DNA from: Datisca glomerata
Lineage: Eukaryota; Streptophyta; Magnoliopsida; Cucurbitales; Datiscaceae
Reading direction: 5' to 3'
Length of the DNA: 64,000 nt
NCBI GenBank assembly: GCA_003255025.1
Contig: QANY01008723.1
Span: 124,001-188,000 of the forward strand
The notes below the pieces were generated by a model, which did no database searches, had not been told where the DNA came from, and saw only the letters and a program-made list of their open reading frames with translations. Position 1 is the first letter of the stretch, and each line of letters opens with the position of its first letter. Below, in pieces: positions 34,020 through 44,891 of this stretch. The translations under genes and the position numbers were made by a program.

Positions 34020-34260
34020 ATGAGCTCTTGTAGAAAATATTACCACTCAGTTTCCCTTGTCTGTTCGACTTCTGAGTGGGAGGATTTTCTGATGCTTTCC
34101 TGGGCTTGGTGGAATGAGCGAAATAGGATCCTTCATGGGGGAAGTCTTCGGAATCTGGAGGCGGTGGTTCATCGTAGTGTCAACTTGCTTTGATTCTGAT
34201 GTAAGTCGTTTCTTTATTGAATAAATTTCCCCTGCTTGGTTTGCGGGGTTTTAAAAAAGA
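34020..34260 (+). mobile_element. LINE 3' end fragment
   Basis: The frame 34,022-34,190 encodes a C-terminal LINE ORF2 segment (EWEDFLMLSWAWWNERNRIL then LEAVVHRSV), typical of the region between the zinc-binding zf-RVT domain and RNase H of plant L1-type elements. It is followed by a short 3' tail with AATAAA, CCCCTGCTTGGTTTGCGGGG and a short A run at 34,252-34,258. The element is 5'-truncated to about 240 bp, as is common for LINEs. Confidence 0.65.
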
Positions 34261-34834
34261 AGCCTTTACTTCCCTTATAAAGAATTTTTGGTAAGGGAAA
34301 GAATAAGCTCTCAAAAAAGAAAGTAGCTTGGAGCATTGGTAGTGAGATATCTACAAAGATTCGGTATATATATGATTCTTGACTAGCTGTTGTCGATTTC
34401 TTCGAAAGATCTGAAAATTTACTCTACATCACATGATGAAAACCATCACCAAATTTAAAATTCTCTAGGACTCCGATTTAAAGAGAGGTCATGTTCATTG
34501 TAACAAAATTTAACACTAGCATATATTCTATTCTATTTTAATTAATGATTTGAATATTGCTAGGAAAAATAAGAGAGGATCAATTCGCATTAACTCCTGT
34601 ATTATCTCATCAATTAAAATTTGTCATAGAATATAATTACTGTATAAAATTGTTCATAAAGTGTGAAATAGAATATGATCAAAAGAGAAAGATATAATTT
34701 TAGTCTTAATATATTACTTCTTTTGCTCTTCTACCAGGGAATTGTTTGCACTTGATGGGAGTTCGAACCTAGAACTTCAAAGTGAGAAAAGTTTCAAGTC
34801 TAAGATCTTCATCAAATGGTCAATCTCTTTGGAT
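34261..34834. other. AT-rich non-coding stretch with a possible degraded SINE
   Basis: I see no coding sequence. Near 34,752 the motif GAGTTCGAACCTAG contains a Pol III B-box-like core, which on the minus strand reads GGTTCGAACTC, so a degraded SINE is possible but not supported by a second copy. The rest is ordinary AT-rich DNA. Confidence 0.4.
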
Positions 34835-35090
34835 TGAAGAAATGGATATTGAGAGGGTGAGGAAGCAATCTTGAGAATATTGCAACAATATAACTGACGA
34901 ATAAGAAGAAGAAGAAGAGAAATAAAGAAAGAGAAAGAAGAGAGTAAGCCAATCTTGAATACTATTGTTTAACTTACACAGCCATGCACACGTGCTCTTA
35001 TATAGGCAACATTAGGACTAAACCCAATTAACGAACTCATTCGCCAATCAAATAAAAAGCACAATAATTAACAAAATACATTAGTTTTCA
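34835..35090 (-). repeat. 3' LTR of copia A
   Basis: Begins on the minus strand with TGAAAACTAATG directly after the polypurine tract. A TATATAAG box is on the minus strand at about 34,997-35,004. The left end is set tentatively at a TCTTCA-type end (34,835); the exact limit is uncertain because the other LTR was not found. Confidence 0.55.
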
Positions 35091-35103
35091 TCCCCCCTCA
35101 AAC
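35091..35103 (-). promoter_or_regulatory. Polypurine tract of copia A
   Basis: The minus strand reads GTTTGAGGGGGGA immediately before the LTR start. It primes plus-strand DNA synthesis in LTR retrotransposons. Confidence 0.65.
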
Positions 35104-35109
35104 TGTGCA

Positions 35110-35600
35110 CAGGTTTCTTGTTCATCAATTTATCTTTTTAAGTAGCTAAAATTGACAAAGGCTTTGTGAACATGTCTACCATCTGAAATTGAGAATGAAC
35201 ATGTTGAATAAGGAGATCTCTCTTGACCACTCTTTCTCATATGAAGTGAAAATCTATTTCTATGTGCTTTGTTCGAACATGAAATATTGGATTTAAGGCT
35301 AATGACATGGCTGAAGTGTCGTCACACCAAAATGTAGGTGGCTGTTTTAGGTAAAAGTGAAGATCACAAAGTAGTTGCCTTATCTAGGAAAGCTCAGCTA
35401 TAGTGCTAGCTAAGGCCTTGTACTTAGCTTCAGTGGAGGATCTTGCCAAAATGGGCTGCTTCTTTGCACACCAAGATATTGGATTGTTGCCAGGGTAGAT
35501 TATAAACCCAGTGGTTGATCTCCTATCTATTAGATCACCAGCCCAATCTGCATCACTGAATGCCTAAATGTTGAAAGAGTTTGGTTTGAATAGTATGCCA
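35110..35600 (-). pseudogene. Copia A RNase H
   Basis: Minus-strand translation, with stops, shows the copia RNase H blocks: [37 protein letters not shown] and a VRTKHIEIDFHF-like block, ending near the polypurine tract. Catalytic Asp and Glu contexts are visible. At least three in-frame stops disable it. Confidence 0.75.
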
Positions 35601-35632
35601 TGACCAATAGTTCTTGTAATATATCTAAGGAT

Positions 35633-36335
35633 TCATTTAACAACTATGTAAAGGGCAGAGGTAGGTGGGTACATAAATTGGCAAACGTTATTGACTACAA
35701 AGCTAATGTCAGGCGTAGTAAATGTTAAATATTGCAATGAACCAACAAGATTTTTAAAGGGTGTGATATAAAAAACATGTGTGCCAACATTACTAAAAAG
35801 AGGGGATTTAGTAGAGCAAGGTGAGTTACATGGCTTAGCTTCAACCATACCAGCTTTTGAAGGAAGGTCATAAGCATATCTGTTTTGGTTAACAAAAATA
35901 CCAGTAGGTGTTCTACTTATTTCTAGGCCTAAGAAATATTTTAAAGACCCCAAATCTGTCATATCAAATTCAGATTGAAGAGAAGAGATAAGGTCATGAA
36001 TATAGGTAGTATCATTTCTAGTTATAATGATATCATTAACATATAGAAGGAGATAAGTAAGAAAAGTATTGTGGCCTTAACCAAAAGGGAAGAATCAACT
36101 TGAGAAGAACATAAACCAAGAGTTAAAAGGTGAGATATAAACTTGTCAAACCAAGCTCGAAGGGCTTGTTTTAAGCCATAAATTGATTTATGCAACCTGT
36201 AGACATGGTTAGGATAATCTGGATGTTTGAAACCAGGTGGTTGAATCATGTAGACCTCTTCATTTAAAGTTCTATGAAGAAATACATGGACACCCCTATA
36301 TATGAAAATAACACAAACTAGGTTTAGAGCCATTC
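35633..36335 (-). pseudogene. Copia A reverse transcriptase (two open pieces)
   Basis: 36022-36333 encodes the copia RT words NEEVYMIQPPGF and LHKSIYGLKQALRAWFDKF. 35633-35962 encodes MTDLGSLKYFLGLEISRTPT and TPDISFVVNNVCQFM. The two lie in different frames and the YVDD box between them (near 36,020) is disrupted by the frameshift. Reverse transcription of the element RNA was its role. N-terminal RT sequence upstream of 36,335 is missing or unreadable. Confidence 0.82.
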
Positions 36336-36569
36336 TATAACTCTAAAGCTTTCTTACTTACAGACTTAGGACACTACATTCAAAATGTAGGTTATCATTT
36401 GAAGTGCATATTCTTAGAATGTGAGTGATAGAAATGAGTAGCTTAACATTGACCTAACCATATCCAATATGGTTTGGTTTTTCCTTTCCAAAACACCATT
36501 TTGTTATGGCATTCAAGGTGCTGTGAGTTGAGATAGAATGACATACTCCAGCAGGTAATCCTTGAATTC

Positions 36570-37150
36570 TTAATCTAAGTATTCACCACCTCGATCTGAT
36601 CGAAGTGTTTTCAAAGATTTACCTAATTGCTTTTCAGCTTCGGCTTTGAAGTCTTTAAATTTTTCAAAAATTTCAGACTTTCTATGCATTAGGTAAGTAT
36701 AACCATATCTAGAGTAATCGTCAATAAATGTGACGAAGTACTCATACTCACCTCTAGCTTGTACATTGAACGATCCACAGACATCAATATGTAGTAGCTC
36801 AAGTGGTTCTTTCGATCTTTGGCCCTTTCCAGAAAAATGTCTCTTGGTCATTTTACACTCTATGTGAGATTCACAAACTAGAAGAGTCTCAACTATTAGT
36901 TCTCTCAAAGTATCATGCTATTTTAACCGGTTTAATCTATCTAGATTAATATGTCTCAACCTAAAATGACATAGATACGTGTCATCATCATGAGAAACTC
37001 TTTGTCCTTTGTTACTTTTATGATTTGCTACTTTAAATAATTCTGAATTATTTAATGCACGTTCAGTCGGTTTAAGCATATACAGTCCGTTCAAAACTTT
37101 TACATAACAAATATTGAATCCATTCTTTGAAATAATAAACTAATTATTAA
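36570..37150 (-). pseudogene. Copia A GAG-pre-integrase and integrase
   Basis: The open piece 36570-36908 holds the integrase core: LLHIDVCGSF with the first Asp, VTFIDDYSRYGYTYL with the second, and LRSDRGGEYLD approaching the last catalytic position. Upstream, a frame with stops encodes YLCHFRLRHINLDRLNRL, the GAG-pre-integrase signature with the usual Trp changed to Cys. The zinc-binding HHCC tail is altered (CESHIECKMTKRHF). It would insert the element's DNA into the host genome. Confidence 0.8.
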
Positions 37151-37319
37151 TAAAAGAAATATCAAATAATTGTTCATGCAGTCATGATAAAGAAATCAAA
37201 TTTCTTGAAAAACCAAGAATAAAATAAATATTGTTCAAAACAAGAGAATAATTTCCAAAGCTTAAACGGACTATCCCCAATGCTTTTGCTGACACGCATT
37301 TCTCATTACCACCTCGCCA

Positions 37320-37400
37320 TTAGCTAGCTCCCTTGACGAATCAAGCATCTGCAAAGAAGAACATACATGGTTAGTGGCTCATGAATCCAATATCTAGGAT
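37320..37400 (-). pseudogene. Copia A protease with nonsense mutation in DSGA
   Basis: The minus strand reads D-S-stop-A-T-N-H-V-C-S-S: the Gly codon of the DSGA active site (usually GGA) has become TGA. The flanking residues match the copia protease consensus DSGATNHVCSS, so the change is clear. Confidence 0.7.
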
Positions 37401-37850
37401 GACAAATCATATTCCACTAAATAAGTTTCAAGTACAAGTAAATCATATTTACCTTTCTTTTTTAGCTCGAAGAGATACTTGTTACAGTTTCTCTTCCATT
37501 GACCTTCAACTCCACAATGAAAATATTTTCCCTTGGTTCTTTCTTTTTTGGAGTTGTTGTCTTTCTTATTCTTCTTGTCTTTTAGGTGACTTCTCATCTT
37601 TGTTTCTTTTCTTATTCTTACTTTTGTTCTGACCATTGTTCTTCTTCTTTTTGTTACTATTAACAATAATGGAAGAAGGATTTTGCTCAGTAATATTTGT
37701 CTCGCCCTCTTTGGTCATACTCTTGTTGAGCAACGCAAAACTATGCAGTTCATTCAACAATGGGGTTTTATTGAATTGCAACTTGTTCATAACATCAGTG
37801 GTAGCCCCTGAATCTATGATCCAAGCATCATTTTTTCCCTGAACGTTTTT
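37394..37850 (-). pseudogene. Copia A gag C-terminus with degenerate zinc knuckle
   Basis: Two overlapping open pieces: 37566-37790 (NKLQFNKTPLLNELHSFALL then Lys/Asn-rich) and 37394-37666 with YFHCGVEGQWKRNCNKY. The latter is the gag zinc knuckle (usual C-X2-C-X4-H-X4-C) with the first Cys replaced by Tyr and the His by Gln. The boundary between the pieces is a frameshift. Gag forms the virus-like particle and binds element RNA. Confidence 0.75.
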
Positions 37851-39379
37851 CGGGGCATTGTCAGCGAACTTTTCAGAATATTCTTTAGTAAGGACAAACT
37901 TGTAATGTTATCACCGTTGAGTTTTTCGACTGCAAGAAAAGTAGGAATGGGGTAGCGCATGATAGACATAATAATAACTCAAAAATAAGATATACATAAT
38001 TCAATATAATTGAAAAAATATCAATAAATTTGGAAAGTAAAGGTGATGCATAAATGCAATATATCAAACACATAAACTTAACAATTACTAATCCACGGTA
38101 TGACAACCTAACAATTAATGTGTAGTCTTAGGGTCAATCAGATTAATTTTAAATTGTCTGAGACATTCTCATAATTATTAATTAAAACTGAAAATATCTC
38201 ATATTTTCTCTTTTAACAATACGATGTCGCTAATTTGGTCAAGTCATAATTATCCACTCAAAACTTAATTGTGACTTTGTGAGTGTAACCATTATTTCGG
38301 ATTCCATGATTTGATTTAGAATATGCCGCCTTAGGGTCGGTCAAGTTTAAACTACATCACTTAGTCTTATCTTCTTAAGAAGTTCAACCTTGATATTTAT
38401 ACAGTTCGAAACCTTCCTTAGGACGATGAAAACAAAGCCATCTTCAGGCTCTCTCTGTATCTTATGGTGTTGTACTAATAATGGAGATCATAGGTTGCAT
38501 TGACATGTCAACCTTCTTCCCCTCACTATTTTATAATTAATGTGTTTCTATTTAACTAATCAATTAATTCTAAATTAATTACTAGTTAAAATACCCTATG
38601 AATGTAAAATTAATTATTAATTCAATTTTATTGGTCTAAGTTCATTTAACCTTCTAAAGAACCTAAATTAAAATTAGGTGAATTTAGAAAAATTAATTAA
38701 TTATATTCATTAAACTTTAATAAAACTCTTTTAATAAAGTTGGTTATCCTAAAGGTTATAAAGGCTTTTAGAATGATGTGATTACCAAGTTTAACTAATC
38801 AGAACTTAATAGTTTACATGCAATTGATTTTTCAAAATAATTCATATAAACATATTAGGAGATCCTAATCGATCATGGTTCTATTAATGATATGCATGAT
38901 TAAATAAAACTGTGTGAGATTTCATGTATGGCATGTGATCGACTAATGCATGGTCATGTTATCAATCAAATCAATAAATATTTATATAAATAAATACATA
39001 AATGAATGATGAACCGAGTGACTATTGTATATTTCTAAATTATAACCTTTAGAAAATAGAATAATTACAAAGATGACTATAAGAATACATATTTTCAAAA
39101 AAGTTACTTCTCCACCAGATGTCTATCTTCATAATCTTTAAGCTTTCATCAAAACCCTTTTTAATTAGGATAAAATATTTTTCTAATTAAATAATCCCAT
39201 TAATTATCTTTTAAAATTAATTAAATTTGATTAGTCAAAAAATAATTTGATGACTCATCAATCTTGGGTCAAACCCATTTAATTAATTAATTTTAATTTA
39301 AAAAATTAAAAAGGATAGCTATACTTTTAAACTTTCAAAAATTCAAAATTTAAAATTTAAAAGATAAAGGATATGATTA

Positions 39380-39720
39380 GGGTTTTCGCGAAGTATCGCA
39401 AGGATAGGGCAACACGGTATTAGGGATCTGCGAAACATATCCTGGCAATCACAATGATTGACGTTGGCGGTGATAGTGGGACACTCCCACCGTCGTCGCT
39501 GCCGCCTTACCTCCTCCGGTGGTCCAACCACTGGAGTCCCTCACGGCGATGCCACTACCGCTGAATTTTCTGGCGGTTTTTTGTTGCTGGAAAGCTGACG
39601 GCGCCAGTGCTGGCAACAACTTTGCCAGTGCCGACGCTAGTGCTGGCAATAATTTTGCCGGTGCCGACGCTAGTGCGGGCAACAACTTTGCCGGTGCCGG
39701 CGCCAGAATTCTTAATTCCT
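39380..39720 (+). other. GC-rich island with broken short frames
   Basis: A marked compositional island (GC-rich in otherwise AT-rich DNA) with open frames in both strands rich in Ala, Gly, Ser and Pro. I see no recognisable domain, and the frames are probably by-products of the 33-bp repeats. It may be a fragment of a GC-rich host exon or retroelement leader. Confidence 0.4.
39603..39701 (+). repeat. 33-bp minisatellite, three copies
   Basis: Units 39603-39635, 39636-39668 and 39669-39701, each GC[CT]AGTGC[TG]GGCAA[CT]AA followed by [CT]TTTGCC[AG]GTGCCG[AG]C. The period is a multiple of three, so it translates as an 11-residue repeat ASAGNNFAGAD in the plus frame. Differences between units are one to five bases. 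Confidence 0.85.
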
Positions 39721-40544
39721 ATTTCTCTTTTCATCTTCTTGCGTACACAATTTTTACATCAGGATATTCAAAATAAAAAATATGAAAATTCCTATGCCCT
39801 AATCGGTTTACACAAGATCTAAAGAAAAATAAAGAACAAAGCCTAACACAAAAGTCACCATACAATTAACGATTCATATCATGCATGCATTCAAAATATA
39901 TAACCATCCATTGATTCATGCATATCAACATATATAATGAATAATATAAGAAATCCACACAACATTTAATGTATACATATATAAAGACCGCTTTGAGACT
40001 AATTCTTGGAATCCGTGGCGACGCGTGGTGGTGTTTTAAAAAAATTATAAAATGATAAACGAATGCGTCATCACAGATCCCAAAGATGAAAACTTTTTAA
40101 TTGAAAAATATTTTTTCGGATCAGATCCATTATATATCTTCACATTATCTAAGACATACAAAGATATGAATTATAACACTTGTAGTTTATCAAGCGTTCT
40201 TGCAAACAACGAACTTGTAATCTCATGAACAACATACTACAAGATTCACACCAAGATTTTCCTAATCAATCCTCACACACTAGAATGTGTGTGGGCAATA
40301 CTTTTCTGTCTCTAGATGTACTCAACACATGAGATCTAAAGATTTTGGAGAATGACTATTGTGAGACAAAAACTTTGAGAGAATTAGGAAATCTCATAGA
40401 ATTTTTTTATTAACCTTTAATCACACAATTACACATTCATTACAGTTGCAGCACTAAGGCCAATAGAATATCAATATATATATTCTAGGTCAAGGTTCAT
40501 CATATTTTTAGGGATTTACACAAATTAATAAATTAATAACAAAT

Positions 40545-40725
40545 GTGTCGTTGCAGTGGGACCCACTGTAATCGAGTAACACTACGGTGCCACACGGCAT
40601 TGTAGTGTCCCATGAAGAGCCACAGTGCCTCATGGCACTAATGACTCACGACACCACTGCAGTGTCGTGAGGCACTACAGTGTGCCACTTGTCCACTGTA
40701 GTATCACGTGACACTATAGTAGTCC
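40545..40725. repeat. Cluster of CACTGTAGTG-like short palindromic words
   Basis: Within about 180 bp, at least seven variants of CACTGTAGTG/CACTACAGTG occur, mixed with TCACGTGACACT and CATGAGGCACTA-type words. They read in both directions and make a quasi-palindromic region. No protein frame. The cluster stands out against the surrounding AT-rich sequence. Confidence 0.55.
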
Positions 40726-42030
40726 ATGTCAATTTCTGATTCAAAATCAATGATTGACATATGGCAGCCCAATATGCCACGTGGTAGTTTTTCAAAAAAT
40801 TTATTTATTTTAATCAGATAAATATATAGATATTAGTTAATTCAAAATTATCTTATTTGGTCTCTAAATCAATTATCTTATTTGTTAATTAACATAGTAG
40901 ATAAATCAAATCAAATTACTATCTCATAATGATTTAATATTATTTAATTTCATAAATCAAATATTATGTCTCACTTATCAATCGACACAAAATTAATCGA
41001 TAAAATTATTTAATTGTAATTTTTGAAATTATATTAAATAATTTAATTAATTACATATAATTATCTCATAATTATATATTTGTCCCAGATATTTAATTTC
41101 TATAGCAAGTTAGTCTTTTTCTCATGTCCTGAAATATTCACACCTTAGACTGTGTAGTACAGAGGTGAGTTGGGGACCATGGACCCACAATTTTAAGCTC
41201 TGATAAATTAGATTATTAATTAAATAATCTTACTTATTAATTTCATTATTACTCCGCTATAAATATGAAATTACCCTCTTAGTAATTACAGAATATATTT
41301 ACAGACTATTCTTGTGTAGTCCATTTATATAATCATTTCACGTAGTTATGTCCTCCAATTATTAGTTCGTAAATTAGAGCCGGTCAAAATTATCGTGTCA
41401 CCCTTCTAATTACCTCTTGATCCTTAAGTACTATTAATTGACTAGTGAATGGTCAATTTATAATCCTATTATAAATTTGAGCTCAATAACCATTCAGTTT
41501 CATAATTAACATTTAAGGTAACTAATATATGATCCGTTAGAAAAACTTGGATTTCAAATCTTGTAAAATCATGTACCCAGCCATCCATGTCACGAAATCT
41601 CCAAAACAAAAGTCACTAGTTTATTTTACAAACAAACCTTAACGAGTGAATCAAAAGATTCAGTAAACATGCATAGGGGTTCATGACTATTCAGGATTAA
41701 GACTGGTCTGCATATGATCATCAGTTTTGATGTGTATCAAAATTTAATGATAAACAGTAAGTTAATCATCCACATCGGTCTTGTCTTATATAATCTAATT
41801 ATATAAAGTACTTTCACCAAGATGTATATCCACATCAATGATTTGGATCAAAATCACACGCATTCATAATGTTTAGTGAGCTATATTAGCACTCATTCAT
41901 TAAAAAATTTATACTTTATTATATTGTAGACTATTTTATTCATTATCTATGATCTTAATCATCTCATACTTGTATAAGATCATAGTCTCATTAATAAGTA
42001 TGAAATTTTCAGATATATATATAAATTATT

Positions 42031-43244
42031 GGCTAAATGTAAAATACACATCTACACTTTGATGAAACTGTAAACTATACCACTACACTTTTTTTCATAT
42101 TTTTATACCCTTACACTTTGATCAAACTATAAAATATACCCCTCCGTGGCTTTGTTTTTTGTTAAATTTAATAGAGAAATTAACTCCATCCATTTCCCTC
42201 AATTTCCTCCATTATTTCCCTCCATTTTCATCCATTTCCCCTCAATTTTAAGTCCTCATTTTCACTTTCAACTCATTTTCTAGATCTGATTTTTTTACTT
42301 CTCTATTCTTAAAAATAATCTTCTTTATTCTTAAAAATCTGCTTCATTCATACTGTGATGAGTTTTTTTTTTTGCTTTATTCTTAAAAAATCGACTTCAT
42401 TCATATGATTAAAAACATAATCTCTATTACTTGGAGGTTTGTTTGGTGGGTAGTTCTACTTACAAGTTACTTCTATTTTGGATCGTTACAATCCTATAGA
42501 ATTTTGTGACAGAGTTTTTGTATCTTTAATTCATTTTTACTATAATTTTATAATTTCTTCATCTCTCTCCTAAATTTGTTTTTCTCTTCAAATTATGTAA
42601 AATGACTCTTCATTGTTTTAATAAAATTTTCTATAGGATTTGATAGAACTTGACTCTCCAAAAAATTCATGACAGGTAGTGAAGATTGTTACATGGCAAA
42701 TGTAATTCAAAACTTTTATTCATCCTTTAAATTTTTTATTGAATTTTGAAACTAAAGCCTCAATGATTTCCTATTAGAAATAAATTACAAATATATTATT
42801 TATATGATTGGAAAAAAAATATAACTTAGTTTATTGAAATTTTATAATGAAAAAGTTTTTAGTAGCAGCTTTTTTTTATGATGAACCATTTTTTGAGTAA
42901 CAAAATTTTTTTAGAATGAAGCATATTTTTTTAAGAATGTGAATGAAGCAGATTTTTTTAAGAATAAAGCCAAAAATTTCATTAAAGGAAGGCAAAAAAA
43001 AATCATATTTGAAAAATGTATTGAAAGTGAAAATGAGGAGAAATGGATGAAAATGGAGGGAAATAATGGAGAAAATTGGGAGAAATGGATGGAGTTTATT
43101 TTTCTGTTAAATTTAACTAGAAAACATCACAAAGAGATATATTTTATAGTTTAGTTAAGTTCAAGGGTATAAAAAATATAAAAAAATGTAGGCGTATAGT
43201 TTATAGTTTCATCAAAGTGAAGGGGTGTATTTTATATTTTAGCC
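42031..43244. mobile_element. Mutator-like MITE, 1,214 bp, with perfect 9-bp target duplication
   Basis: Flanked by TAAATTATT at 42022-42030 and 43245-43253. Termini begin GGCTAAA and end TTTAGCC, with long terminal inverted repeats of about 250-300 bp readable on both sides (for example CTTTGATGAAACTGTAAACT on the left against CTTTGATGAAACTATAAACT on the right-hand complement). Long TIRs with a 9-bp duplication are the signature of TIR-MULEs. The centre has no transposase frame, so it is non-autonomous. A 71-residue open frame at 42939-43154 lies within the TIR and is fortuitous. Confidence 0.9.
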
Positions 43245-43379
43245 TAAATTATTCAACAATAACTTAAAAGAATACTTATAAGAAAAATGTAGTTCATTAA
43301 TTTCAAATAAAAAAATTCTAAACTCATGCTTTGAAGGTAATATGCCCAACAAATTTTTACTGAATTAAAAAGATATTCC

Positions 43380-43770
43380 AGCTGGAACATGTGAGATGAG
43401 ATCACTAACCATGGAATCAAGATGTAATTTTGGGATAGAGAAAGGCTTAAAAGAAAAATAAATTGGCAACCAGTTATCCTTGTAAATTCGAACAGAAGGA
43501 CCACTACCGATTCTCCATCTCAACCCCTTCGATAAAAGCTCCTTTTTACCAAATGATACTCCTCCAAATTAACGAAGAAGAACTATTCCCAGTTGAGGCT
43601 TCAAGAATCGAAAATTTTTTAAAATACTTACCCCTCAAGACTTTAGCAACGAGGGTTGAGGGTCTAGAAATAATTCTCCAAGTTTGTTTCGCAAGCATTG
43701 CTTGGTTGAAGAGGCTGAGATCCTTAAAATCTAACACCCCCCCCCCCCCNCCCCCCCCCCCCCCCCCCAC
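43380..43770 (-). pseudogene. LINE C-terminal ORF2 segment
   Basis: The minus strand encodes VLDFKDLSLFNQAMLAKQTW, then LIWRSIIW, then a RIGSGPSVRIYKDNWLPIYF-like stretch, the usual sequence after RT in plant LINEs before the zinc-binding domain. It overlaps the poly-C/N run at 43,737-43,768, which interrupts the translation. Confidence 0.7.
43737..43768 (+). other. Poly-C run with an undetermined base at 43,750
   Basis: Thirty-two consecutive positions are C except one N at 43750. Plant genomic DNA seldom holds such runs; a sequencing or assembly artefact or a slippage-prone homopolymer are the likely explanations. It sits inside the LINE coding sequence. Confidence 0.85.
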
Positions 43771-44166
43771 ATGCTTCGAAACACATAAGTTTTTCCAAGC
43801 GATCCAGTGAAGCTTTTGTCGAGATTCGGACTAACCCCACCAGAATTTGGAACATAACATATTAATCTCATGACAAAGGCTAGCAAGGAGCTTGAAAACG
43901 CTCATATAATACGTTGGAATAGACTCAACAACCATTTTAAGAAGAATTTATTTCCCGCACTAGAAAATAAGGGCTCCTTCCAACTCTGAATTTTCCTCCA
44001 AATCCTATCTCTAATATTAGAGAACAGAATTTTCTTATTTCTTCTCGCCATGGAAGAAAGACCCATATATTTTTCATGACATGGACTGTGGGAATCTAAA
44101 GAATCGATTGAATGTACTCATTCATCTCCTATCTCGTATTAGGGCTAAAATATAATACAAACTTAT

Positions 44167-44891
44167 CTAAATTAATTCTCCGCCCATATGCAAGCTCATA
44201 ATCTGAGAGGATAGATTTTTTGTAGCAACTTCTTTGGCATTAGCTCTGGCAAAACTAATATTGTTGTCCGCGAAGAACAAATGAGAAAAACTTGGACTAT
44301 TTTTGGAAATTTTAACACCATGAATAGCATTATTCGCCTCCGCCCTATTAATCAACAATGACAACACCTCCGCCCAGAGAATAAAAAGATATGAAGACAA
44401 CGGATCACCCTGATGTAAACCCCTCGAACGGATCACCCTGATGTAAACCCCTCGAGGGTTTAAAAGGACCTTGAGGTTTACCATTAATGATAAAGGAGAA
44501 GGAAACACTATGAATGCAATTCATTATTTTCCTGATCCAACTATCCTCATCTATTTACAAACAAAACACCACTCAACTCGATCATACGCTCTACTCATAT
44601 CTAATTTTAGAGTTAACATACATTGTTCCCCCAACCCCTTGACATGGTGGATGCATTTGAACCCCAAAATAACAATGTTCGTGATGAGTCTCCCTAAAAT
44701 AAAAGCGCTCTGATTATCTGAGATAAGATTATCCATAAACATGCGTAACCTATCAGCCAAAATTTTTGCAACAATTTAGATAAAGCATCACAAAAACTAA
44801 TAGGTCTGAAATCAGAAACATTCGAGGGGTTGGATTTCTTTGGGATCAACACAATGTTTGGTATGATTAAGGGCTTCCAGATGAGCATCAT
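44167..44891 (-). pseudogene. LINE reverse transcriptase
   Basis: Open pieces in order: 44694-44891 (VLIPKKSNPSNVSDFRPISF), 44551-44760 (ISDNQSAFILGRLITNIVIL then LKLDMSRAYDRVEW with the first catalytic Asp) and 44167-44508 (RGLHQGDPLSSYLFILWAEV then HLFFADNNIS). The catalytic FADD is FADN here, so the second metal-binding Asp is lost. A short duplication of the HQGDP coding area (the words CGGATCACCCTGATGTAAAC at about 44,400 and 44,429) also disrupts the frame. Confidence 0.82.
44400..44458 (+). repeat. 29-bp tandem duplication inside the LINE RT
   Basis: CGGATCACCCTGATGTAAAC followed by CCCTCGA occurs twice in direct succession, at about 44,400 and 44,429. It repeats the codons of the RT motif GLHQGDP and shifts the frame, which explains part of the inactivation. 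Confidence 0.75.

Larger units (their letters stand above)
34835..38110 (-). mobile_element. Ty1/copia retrotransposon A, decayed, minus strand
   Basis: Order on the minus strand, right to left: gag with zinc knuckle (37,850-37,400), protease (about 37,400-37,320), GAG-pre-integrase and integrase (37,150-36,540), RT (36,335-35,590), RNase H (35,560-35,110), polypurine tract (35,091-35,103) and a 3' LTR (about 34,835-35,090). This integrase-before-RT order defines copia. Each part is broken by stops or frameshifts. I cannot identify the matching 5' LTR. Confidence 0.85.
38111..42021. other. Long AT-rich non-coding region, probably LTR-element-derived
   Basis: About 3.9 kb without a supported gene. 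Near 39,990 the plus strand reads CCGCTTTGAGACTAATTCTTGG, which resembles a degraded tRNA-Met PBS next to an LTR end on the minus strand, and near 41,190 AAGCTCTGATAAATTAG is another PBS-like word. The region contains long A/T-biased non-coding sequence of the kind found in large LTRs or LARD-type elements. I cannot prove a boundary. It is split at 42,022 by the Mutator-like MITE. Confidence 0.4.

Noticed and set aside
34735..34850. Possible third SINE with GGTTCGAACTC box
   Set aside because: The body does not match the two SINE-like copies and a single B-box-like word is common by chance; mentioned only within the non-coding stretch.
42939..43154. 71-residue frame within the Mutator-like MITE
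   Set aside because: It is the translation of a terminal inverted repeat, Lys/Glu-rich by composition.
43463..43810. Plus-strand 115-residue frame with a poly-Pro run
   Set aside because: The Pro run is the translated poly-C/N tract, and the frame is antisense to the LINE.
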